Origin: an uncultured Lachnospiraceae bacterium
GTDB lineage: Bacteria > Bacillota > Clostridia > Lachnospirales > Lachnospiraceae
Direction: 5' to 3'
Assembly: GCA_947624025.1 (NCBI GenBank)
Contig: CANQIJ010000006.1
Span: 1 to 33,364 of the forward strand
DNA length: 33,364 bases
Shown here: positions 14,974 through 21,439 of the stretch, in pieces
How positions within the stretch are numbered: position 1 is the first letter of the stretch
Layout of the letters: the number at the start of each line of letters is the position of its first letter
Translations under genes and position numbers: made by a program
The notes under the pieces: model-generated
Told to the model about the DNA's origin: nothing
The model's input: only the letters and a program-made list of their open reading frames with translations
Database searches by the model: none

Positions 14974-15858
14974 CTACATCTCATAATTGTCCACTTTGAC
15001 AAACTTGTTGATCAAAAACGTCACGATCAGGCAGAGGATAAGGAGCACGACGCCGATCGCGCTGGCATAGCCGTATTTGAAAAACTTAAATCCCTGCGTA
15101 TACAAATGGGTTGCCAGCACCTCCGTCTTGTGATTGGGACCGCCCTCCGTCATATTAAATACCAGGTCGAAGAACTTAAGCGACCCGATGGCGTTAAGCG
15201 ACATGGCCGTCGCCATCATCGGACGCAGCAGCGGCAGTGTGATATAGCGGAATGTCTTAGCCCTGGTGCAGCCATCGATATAAGACGCTTCGTACAGGGA
15301 TGTGCTCACGCCCGATATCTGCGCCATATATAACATCATGGACTGCCCCACATACTGCCACAACGCCACAAAAGCGATGACCCACATGGGAAGTATGATC
15401 GCGCCCTTGGTATCCATCAGCCACAGCGGTCCTTCGATCCCGGCCATCGCAAGGATCTGGTTGATGCCGAGCTTCGGGCTGAAGATAAACATCCACAGAA
15501 GACCCAGCGCTGCGGAAGACAGAACACAGGGCAGATAATATATATTCTTAAAGAGGTTCCTTCCCCTCTTGATATTCGTCAGTAAGCCGGCCAGCAGCAG
15601 ACCGAACAGCAATTGGGAAACAATGGAAAAGACCATGAAGAACACAGAGTTCTTCAGCGCGATCCTCATTGTTTCGTCTTTGATGAGCTTCGTATAATTC
15701 TTAAGTCCCACGAACCGAGGCGGCGTCAGCGCGTCATATTCGCAGAACGAATAATAGACCGACTGACAGATCGGTATAAAAAGCACCAGAGTAAACAAAA
15801 TGAGGGCTGGTGCCATAAAAAGCGCTATCGCTTTCTTATCCCGCAGCATTTTATTCAT
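14974..15858 (-). CDS. Sugar ABC transporter permease, MalF/UgpA-type (CUT1)
   Basis: 294 residues, six predicted membrane helices and an EAA loop EASYIDGCTRAKTFRYITLP, placing it with the MalF/UgpA/LacF permeases. It heads the permease pair and follows the solute-binding protein after a 103-bp gap that contains a long hairpin. The start at 15858 (MNKMLRDKKAI) has GGTGG 5 bp upstream; the longer frame to 15936 would read through the hairpin and was rejected. No ATPase gene is present in the operon, so a shared MsmK-type ATPase encoded elsewhere is expected. Confidence 0.93.
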   Translation of the reverse strand: MNKMLRDKKAIALFMAPALILFTLVLFIPICQSVYYSFCEYDALTPPRFVGLKNYTKLIKDETMRIALKNSVFFMVFSIVSQLLFGLLLAGLLTNIKRGRNLFKNIYYLPCVLSSAALGLLWMFIFSPKLGINQILAMAGIEGPLWLMDTKGAIILPMWVIAFVALWQYVGQSMMLYMAQISGVSTSLYEASYIDGCTRAKTFRYITLPLLRPMMATAMSLNAIGSLKFFDLVFNMTEGGPNHKTEVLATHLYTQGFKFFKYGYASAIGVVLLILCLIVTFLINKFVKVDNYEM

Positions 15859-15900
15859 AGATACCACCGTTCCCTTCCCAATACAGAGCCAAGCCTGCGC

Positions 15901-15952
15901 AGATACACAACATGCGGGATCAGCACGATGTGTCAATCCCGCATGTGTATCT
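15901..15952 (-). promoter_or_regulatory. Long intercistronic hairpin between solute-binding protein and permeases
   Basis: The arms at 15901-15920 and 15936-15952 pair over 17 bp with a 3-nt bulge (ACATGCGGGAT and ATCCCGCATGT form the inner part), loop 15 nt. It starts 10 bp after the binding-protein stop and has no T-run. Such hairpins commonly stabilise the upstream message, so that the binding protein is made in excess over the permeases. Confidence 0.7.
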
Positions 15953-15961
15953 CTTTACTGA

Positions 15962-17305
15962 TTATTTATTCCAAATATTCTCCTCATAGTAATCCTGTAC
16001 CTTCTGGAAACCTTCTTCAACCGTCTGGTCGCCCAGATATACGGAAACCATCTGGTTATCGAACTCAGAACCCGCCTCCGTCGTAGCAAGAGACTCGTTG
16101 TAGAATCCGAGAGTACCTGTCGTGTTGGCAAGAATATCCATAACATATTTCAACTGCTTAGGAGCCTTGTCATAATCTACCTCAACGCTCGTAACCGGGA
16201 TCTTGCCGCCCACTTCCGCCGTGTACTTCTGTGCCGTGTCATCGGTAAAGTACTTCATCAGTGCAACGACTGCATCCTTGTGCTCTGTCTTGGAGCTCAT
16301 GGCAAGAGAGTCTGTCTTGGCAATGATCCTGTTGGGATCAGCGCCGCCCTCGATAGCCGGGAACTGGAACACACCGCACTTGTCCTCAAACTCGGGATTT
16401 GCACCGTTGATCTGCCCGATTACCCATGAACCCTGGATCAGCATAGCCGCTTCACCGTTATAGAAAGCTGCCGTAGCCACATCGTTCGTATCGCCCGCCG
16501 CAGTCTTCTGGAAGTACTGGGAAAGCTCTACCATCTTATTGCCCGCATTGATAAATGTCGGATCCGTCCAGCTGCCTGTGCCGTTCGTGATCGCATCCAG
16601 ATTGTCCGGACCGCCCTCTCTGTCGCACAGATAACCTACCAGCATGGATAAGCACCACGCCGTACCTGCACTGATGGAGATCGGCGTATAGCCTGCCGCC
16701 TGAATCTTATCGCAGGCATCCAACAGCTCATCGTATGTAGTGGGAACCGCCGCACCTGCTTCCTCAAAGATCTCCGTATTGTAGAATACGCATGCAGCCG
16801 CAAGATTGGTAGGCACCGCATAGATCTTGCCGTCATATGTCTGCTTATCAAACATACCGCCGTTGAAGCTTGCGTACCAGTCCGGATTCTCCGTCTTCAG
16901 AATGTCTGTCAGATCAGCCGCAACACCGGGTGTTACATAATCTGTCAGGTTAGGTCCGGGACTTACGATAAACAGGTCCGGTGTCTCGCCCGATGCAACG
17001 AGCGCATTGAGCTTGGTATAGTATTCTTCCAGGTTCGTCGTGACCGGCGTACAATGATACTGTCCCTCATAATCTGCATTGAATCTGTCGATTACATCCT
17101 TATATCCCTTAGAGATAAGATCCTCCGTAGCGTTCAGGTCATCCCAGAACATCCATGTGATCTCTTCCACTTCTCCTGATGCGGCACTGCTGCCGGAATC
17201 AGAGGAAGATGATCCTGCGGCACCTGATCCGCCGCCACATCCAACGATCATGGACGCCAGCATCGATGCTGCCAGCACCAGCGATAACAATTTTTTTCTT
17301 TTCAT
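15962..17305 (-). CDS. Sugar ABC transporter solute-binding lipoprotein (CUT1)
   Basis: 447 residues. The signal peptide MKRKKLLSLVLAASMLASMI ends in the lipobox IVGC with lipidated Cys23, followed by a Gly/Ser-rich flexible tether. The mature part follows the family-1 solute-binding fold: EEITWMFWDD near the start, GETPDLFIVSPGPN, YAVPTNLAAACVFYNTEIF, and AAMLIQGSWVIGQI. It captures an oligosaccharide outside the cell and hands it to the two permeases encoded downstream. The ATG at 17305 has GGAGG 5 bp upstream. The gene is divergent from the AraC regulator, with a 424-bp regulatory region between them. Confidence 0.93.
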   Translation of the reverse strand: MKRKKLLSLVLAASMLASMIVGCGGGSGAAGSSSSDSGSSAASGEVEEITWMFWDDLNATEDLISKGYKDVIDRFNADYEGQYHCTPVTTNLEEYYTKLNALVASGETPDLFIVSPGPNLTDYVTPGVAADLTDILKTENPDWYASFNGGMFDKQTYDGKIYAVPTNLAAACVFYNTEIFEEAGAAVPTTYDELLDACDKIQAAGYTPISISAGTAWCLSMLVGYLCDREGGPDNLDAITNGTGSWTDPTFINAGNKMVELSQYFQKTAAGDTNDVATAAFYNGEAAMLIQGSWVIGQINGANPEFEDKCGVFQFPAIEGGADPNRIIAKTDSLAMSSKTEHKDAVVALMKYFTDDTAQKYTAEVGGKIPVTSVEVDYDKAPKQLKYVMDILANTTGTLGFYNESLATTEAGSEFDNQMVSVYLGDQTVEEGFQKVQDYYEENIWNK

Positions 17306-17333
17306 ATTACCCTCCATTCCCTGTACGGATTCA

Positions 17334-17347
17334 TTCGGTTTACCGAA
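17334..17347. promoter_or_regulatory. Perfect inverted repeat in the solute-binding-protein leader
   Basis: TTCGGT-TT-ACCGAA, a perfect 6-bp dyad, lies about 30 bp upstream of the solute-binding-protein start codon and downstream of the predicted promoter. It could be a small operator or part of an mRNA stem; nothing in the window identifies a protein that would bind it. Confidence 0.35.
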
Positions 17348-17373
17348 AGAATCTGCCACCTTGTTACAATTGC

Positions 17374-17402
17374 AGTGTAGCAGACTTTGCCCGATCCATC
17401 AT
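17374..17402 (-). promoter_or_regulatory. Putative activator-dependent promoter of the sugar operon
   Basis: On the minus strand, -10 TACACT (17374-17379, 4 of 6) with a 17-bp spacer to a poor -35 ATGATG (17397-17402, 3 of 6). A weak -35 with repeats immediately upstream is the pattern of a promoter that needs an activator such as the divergent AraC protein. Confidence 0.45.
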
Positions 17403-17405
17403 TTG

Positions 17406-17438
17406 AATAATTGCTTTTTGTGTGCAAATAATTGCTTT
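17406..17438. promoter_or_regulatory. Direct repeats, probable AraC-family operator
   Basis: AATAATTGCTTT occurs twice (17406-17417 and 17427-17438), exactly 21 bp apart (two helical turns), ending 3 bp from the -35 of the sugar-operon promoter. Tandem repeats at this spacing and place are typical of the paired half-sites contacted by AraC/XylS activators. A weaker TTTGCTTT follows at 17449-17456. Confidence 0.6.
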
Positions 17439-17562
17439 CTTTCTAGGATTTGCTTTGGTGATTTGCATAATTTCATTGTCTTTTACCAGCATTTTACTGT
17501 CATTTTCTCCATTTCCCCCGGATCGCGCTTCGGCTTTTTATCACTTTTGTGCTTATTTTAAG

Positions 17563-17646
17563 TTGCATTTTTTATTTTTTGTGGTATTATCATATTTATA
17601 AAAAAGCAATTTTTAGTAATGATGCGCATTGAAATAGCAATAATTA
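17563..17646 (+). promoter_or_regulatory. Promoter of the AraC regulator with inverted copies of the operator motif
   Basis: A -10 TATTAT (17585-17590, 5 of 6) is paired with a weak -35 TTGCAT (17563-17568, 16-bp spacer). Just downstream, AAAGCAATTTTT (17603-17614) and TAGCAATAATTA (17635-17646) repeat the operator motif in the opposite orientation, with their AGCAA cores 31 bp apart. Overlap with the expected transcription start suggests autorepression. Confidence 0.4.
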
Positions 17647-17729
17647 GAAAGGATGCATTATAACAACCGCACAGTACGATATTAAGGAAGCTTTACGGTC
17701 AATCGCTGTAAGAGGGGGATGCTGCTGAA

Positions 17730-18584
17730 ATGATCGAAGTATTAAACGGTATCAAAGAAACAGTTGTATATAAAGAAATAGCAAAGTTTATGCTTTTTGA
17801 CAACACGGATTACGAAGCGTATCCCGACCACTGGCATACGCCTATCGAGATCATCATGCCGTTAGAAAACCCGTACAAGGTTTCCTGCCGGGACGGCGAT
17901 TATCTGATGCAGGAGGGCGATCTGCTGTTTATCAACTCCGGCGTCATTCACAGTATGCCCGCCATGCGCGGAGAACGCCTTATTTTTCAGGCGGACTTTT
18001 CCCTGCTGCACAACATGGCTGACATCGAATCCATCCTGACGAATCTTCCGCCAGCCCTGCTCATCACTCCCGAGAGCGACCCCGCCATACACGAGCGGCT
18101 CAAAAATCTGATGTGCGAGATCTGCACCGAATATTTCAGCGATTCCATCCTCATAAGCGCTTCCATCTATGCGAAGCTGATCGAAATGCTCGTATTGATC
18201 GGGCGGGACCGCACCGCCAACGGCAGTGCTTTCGATACCACCCGCACAAAGCAGAAGGAATACACCGAAAAATTCATGGCGGTCTGCAACTACATACACG
18301 AGCACTGCACCGAAGACCTGAGCCTGGACGATGCCGCCGCCATGGCCGGATTTTCCAAATATCACTTTACAAGATTGTTCAAGCGTTTCACCGGCGTATC
18401 GTTCTATAAGTATCTGAACAAGAACAGGATAGAACATGCGGAGATGCTGCTGGTGGACCCGCAGATCTCCATCACGGAGGCCGCTCTTCAATCGGGGTTC
18501 TCCAGCCTCTCCGCATTTATCAGAATGTTTAAGCTGATCAAGGACTGCACTCCCACGGAGTTCAGGAACATGTACGAAGGCTGA
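17730..18584 (+). CDS. AraC-family transcriptional regulator
   Basis: 284 residues. The N-terminal ~140 residues form a cupin-like sugar-binding region (WHTPIEIIMPLENPYKVSCR, then YLMQEGDLLFINSGVIHSMP). The C-terminal ~100 residues carry two helix-turn-helix motifs of the AraC/XylS type (SLDDAAAMAGFSKYHFTRLF and ITEAALQSGFSSLSAFIRMF). It would activate the divergent sugar transporter and GH3 operon when its sugar is bound; the paired repeats at 17406-17438 are its likely target. The start at 17730 has GAGGGGG about 11 bp upstream. The 3' end overlaps the convergent deacetylase by 23 bp. Confidence 0.93.
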   Translation: MIEVLNGIKETVVYKEIAKFMLFDNTDYEAYPDHWHTPIEIIMPLENPYKVSCRDGDYLMQEGDLLFINSGVIHSMPAMRGERLIFQADFSLLHNMADIESILTNLPPALLITPESDPAIHERLKNLMCEICTEYFSDSILISASIYAKLIEMLVLIGRDRTANGSAFDTTRTKQKEYTEKFMAVCNYIHEHCTEDLSLDDAAAMAGFSKYHFTRLFKRFTGVSFYKYLNKNRIEHAEMLLVDPQISITEAALQSGFSSLSAFIRMFKLIKDCTPTEFRNMYEG

Positions 18585-19386
18585 CGAGCCCTCCCGCATC
18601 CAGCAGGATATTCCGGCCGTTCACGCACAGATACAGCGGCACTGCGGTCGGATTATAGACAAGCGTACCGTCCACGGACGCGACCAGGGAACGCATCGCC
18701 GTCACATACTCGAAGATCTTTATGTTTGTGGCATACCACACATCCTTCCGCCCATGCAGGACATCACACACATGCGCGATATGCTCCCAGTTATCGTTTC
18801 TCTCAAATTCAAAGCTGTGCCCCCAGATATACAGCATCGACATATTACGGTATCCCTGCGGGTGCAGGAAATCCTCCAGCAGATCATCCGTCGCCTGATC
18901 ATGATGGCAGGTGGGGTGCCAGCGCATAAAATCGGACGGCAGGAAGAAATTCATGGTACTCTCTACCGTACGGCTGTACACGATACCGAGCTTCGACGCC
19001 GATTCGATCAGTCTGTCGCTGTACTCTCCGAAGGGATAGGAAAAGCCCCTCACGATCTGACCGCTGTAACGTTCGAGCGCCATCCTGTCCTCATAGAGCT
19101 GCGCTGCCGTCTGCGCCGGGGAGAGCTGGTTAAAGAAAGGGTGCGTCACTCCATGACAGGCAACCTCATGACCGGCATAGAGCTCCTTCACCTCTGCCGA
19201 AGTGATAAACCCGTCCTGGTCCAACGTGCCGCTGTTTAAGTGGAACGTGCCCTTGACATCATATCGGTTAAAGATACTGACCAGCCTCCTGTCATAGATC
19301 TGTGCATCATCATAGCTGAATGTCAGCGCCTTGTCCTTCCATTCCGGAAACAGATATTTTATTTCTGTCATTTTGCCTTCTGTCAT
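18562..19386 (-). CDS. Polysaccharide deacetylase-family protein (CE4, NodB fold)
   Basis: 274 residues with the NodB core: Asp26-Asp27 in LTFSYDDAQ, the metal-binding pair His78/His82 in ACHGVTHPF, and GFSYPFGEYSD. CE4 enzymes remove N- or O-acetyl groups from glycans such as peptidoglycan, chitin or xylan. No signal peptide is visible, so it may act in the cytoplasm on imported or precursor glycans. A C-terminal ~70-residue extension (YNPTAVPLYLCVNGRNILL) forms a small beta-domain. The start at 19386 has AGGAGG 6 bp upstream. It lies downstream of the zinc-ribbon gene and converges on the AraC gene; a role in the same carbohydrate pathway is possible but unproven. Confidence 0.87.
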   Translation of the reverse strand: MTEGKMTEIKYLFPEWKDKALTFSYDDAQIYDRRLVSIFNRYDVKGTFHLNSGTLDQDGFITSAEVKELYAGHEVACHGVTHPFFNQLSPAQTAAQLYEDRMALERYSGQIVRGFSYPFGEYSDRLIESASKLGIVYSRTVESTMNFFLPSDFMRWHPTCHHDQATDDLLEDFLHPQGYRNMSMLYIWGHSFEFERNDNWEHIAHVCDVLHGRKDVWYATNIKIFEYVTAMRSLVASVDGTLVYNPTAVPLYLCVNGRNILLDAGGLVSLRTCS

Positions 19387-19466
19387 GTTTTACCTCCTTT
19401 TCACCGTCCATACGGTATGTTTCCCGGCCGCTTCGCCGCGACCGCCGATCCGTCTTCTTCCTTCTC

Positions 19467-19898
19467 TTACAGCGGCTCCCTGCAGAAATAGCAGCTGTAT
19501 CTTGTCCCCGGCGATACCGGTATCAGATTTTCCGCTCCGCAGTAACCGCAGATAACGCACTTTTTCCCACGAGGGATCTCATTCTCGGGCAGATAGCGCT
19601 CCGCCACAGCCAGTCCGCCCCTCGTCTCGTACAGTCTTTTCTGTTCCTCGCGCTTTTCCCTTGCATGTTCTTTCGCGTCCGCTGCCGCCTTTTCCATCAG
19701 GTAGGCGGTTGTGTTGTTGCCGTCCTCTCTAGCTTCCTGTATCGCATTCTTCGCCGGCGTGTTGCGCATCCTCTGCTGCGGGCGGGCCGCCGTTGTGACA
19801 GCGGGCTGTGAACCGCCGCTTTCGCCTTCCTGTTTTCTTCGCTGTACTCTCCTATAGATCGTAACACTTATGATGATAATAATGATAACCTCAAGCAT
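19467..19898 (-). CDS. Membrane-anchored zinc-ribbon protein of unknown function
   Basis: 143 residues. An N-terminal hydrophobic segment at residues ~1-15 (LEVIIIIIISVTIY) is followed by a basic stretch and a long charged helix (~50-95, KAAADAKEHAREKREEQKRL). The C-terminus holds a zinc ribbon with paired cysteines, CVICGYCGAEN and then CYFCREPL. The arrangement suggests a membrane-tethered protein with the zinc ribbon facing the cytoplasm. The function is not recognised. The start at 19898 has GGGAGG 7 bp upstream and overlaps the end of holA by 8 bp, implying co-translation with the replication/competence genes. Confidence 0.7.
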   Translation of the reverse strand: MLEVIIIIIISVTIYRRVQRRKQEGESGGSQPAVTTAARPQQRMRNTPAKNAIQEAREDGNNTTAYLMEKAAADAKEHAREKREEQKRLYETRGGLAVAERYLPENEIPRGKKCVICGYCGAENLIPVSPGTRYSCYFCREPL

Positions 19899-20943
19899 TG
19901 TATTCCTCCCTCGCCGCAGCGCTACATTTTACGATCAGAAGCTCCACGCTCATCACATCGCCCATCCTGCCCGTCTTGACCGCTTCCTCCGTCTCCACGC
20001 AGTCTTCCACCGCTCTGCGCAGATCGCTCTCCTTAAACTTTGCCGCCTGTGTTACATACTTTCTTGCTATAAAGCCTGCCAGACCGACTTCCTTTCCGAT
20101 GGCATCCGCCCCATAGCCTTTCTTCTTAAGCTCCTTGACCCGAAGCAGCAGATTGAACTGTCTGGCGATCAGAAACAGGATCCGCATAGGGGGCTCTTTC
20201 AGCATCAAAAGATCGTAATACAGCTTCATTGCCGCCTCCTGCCTTCTCTCTGCCAGCGCATTGATCATATCAAAGATCCGGTTGTTCACCTGTTTGGTAC
20301 ATATCGCTTCGATATCCCCGGCAGTGATGACATCCCGGTCCATACAGTAGCAGACCAGCTTTTCCAGCTCCATCGCGATATTGGACATATCGAAGCCCGT
20401 TCTGTCCAGAAGCAGGTCCAGATCGCGCCCCGAGATCTTCTTGTTATCCTGCTTCAGGCGGCCATATATCCAGCGTTCCAGCGTCGGCTTATCCATCTCC
20501 CGAAACTCGACCGCCCGGCCCCTGGCAGCTGCGGCTTTATACAGCTTGCTGCGCTTATCCACATCCGTCTCAACGAATACAAAATATGCCGTCTCGCACG
20601 GATCGCCAAGATATTCCGCCAGCGCTTCTCCTCCATGTGCAAAAAGACCGCTGTTTTCCAGCATAAGCACCCTGCGCTGCGCAAGAAAGGGCATCGTCTG
20701 GGCCAGGTCGATCACTTCCTCCGTCCTGACGTCTTTTCCCTCAAAATAATGGAAATTCATAAGATCGCCGCCGTCAAGCAGCGCGTCTTTCAGCTTATCC
20801 TTATACTGATTTCTCAGGTACGCTTCCACGCCATAGAGGATGTAGACCTGTTTCAGCTGCCCCGTTCCGATCTCCTCGGACAGTTGATAGATCTGTTTGA
20901 GCTGCTCCTGTTCTTCCTCGCTCTTTTTAAACGTTTTTCCCAT
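19891..20943 (-). CDS. holA: DNA polymerase III subunit delta
   Basis: 350 residues with the delta-subunit pattern: KQVYILYGVEAYLRNQYKDK at the start of the AAA-like domain, YFEGKDVRTEEVIDLAQTMP, RRVLMLENSG, and the C-terminal helical domain around NNRIFDMINALAERR and LIARQFNLLLRVKEL. Delta is the clamp-loader wrench that opens the sliding clamp. comEC followed by holA is a common order in Firmicutes. The ATG at 20943 has only a short AAGG nearby; a TTG at 20970 is a less likely start. Confidence 0.9.
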   Translation of the reverse strand: MGKTFKKSEEEQEQLKQIYQLSEEIGTGQLKQVYILYGVEAYLRNQYKDKLKDALLDGGDLMNFHYFEGKDVRTEEVIDLAQTMPFLAQRRVLMLENSGLFAHGGEALAEYLGDPCETAYFVFVETDVDKRSKLYKAAAARGRAVEFREMDKPTLERWIYGRLKQDNKKISGRDLDLLLDRTGFDMSNIAMELEKLVCYCMDRDVITAGDIEAICTKQVNNRIFDMINALAERRQEAAMKLYYDLLMLKEPPMRILFLIARQFNLLLRVKELKKKGYGADAIGKEVGLAGFIARKYVTQAAKFKESDLRRAVEDCVETEEAVKTGRMGDVMSVELLIVKCSAAAREEYNA

Positions 20944-20995
20944 AGCCTTAGTATAGAGCAGTTTGGGCAAGAAATCAAATCTTTCTCTCCGAATG

Positions 20996-21439
20996 TCACC
21001 TGCTGCCCAGATACTCTTCCACCCATACTCTGTCGCCTTTCACCCTTACCGTCACCGCGCCGCACTCCTGTGTGCCGTATATGCGGCATCCCGCGTTTTC
21101 AAGCCGCTTAAGCAGCTCCTTGTGGGGATGGCCGTAGCGGTTGTTGTGCCCGGACGAGATCAGGGCAATCTGCGGACAAACCGCTTCCAGGAAGGCCTCG
21201 TCCGTGGAATTGCCCGAGCCGTGGTGCGCCACCTTCAGGAGAGTTATATTATGTAAACCTTGTTCGTCGGAAGCCTGTATCGCAGCCGTCACCATATCCT
21301 CGCCCGCTCCTTCCAGATCCCCGTAAACAGTGCCGTAAACTTCCCATAACGCAGGTACAGCACCGTGGAATAGGCGTTGACATCCTCTGTGTTCCACCCG
21401 GACTGCGGGTGCAGGCAGGTTAACATAACATCGCCGCAC
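20996..21439 (-). pseudogene. comEC: ComEC C-terminal metallo-beta-lactamase part, out of frame
   Basis: This is the continuation of comEC in another frame. From about 21319 downward it reads GDLEGAGEDMVTAAIQ, NITLLKVAHHGSGNSTDEAF and ALISSGHNNRYGHPHKELL, the end of the ComEC metallo-beta-lactamase domain with metal-binding and active-site elements. The codons upstream of ~21322 in this frame (MRRCYVNLPAP) are meaningless. Joining the two frames at the CCCC run (GGGG on the coding strand, 21319-21322) restores LFTG-DLEGAGE exactly, so one G is missing from this sequence. There is no independent start or ribosome binding site. Confidence 0.88.

Noticed and set aside
19870..21111. 413-codon open frame on plus opposite holA
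   Set aside because: holA matches its family on minus across the whole stretch, so the plus frame is a shadow.
21310..21330. Programmed -1 frameshifting in comEC
   Set aside because: The sequence at the junction (ACG GGG ATC) does not form a canonical slippery heptamer, and I see no strong downstream pseudoknot; a missing base is simpler.
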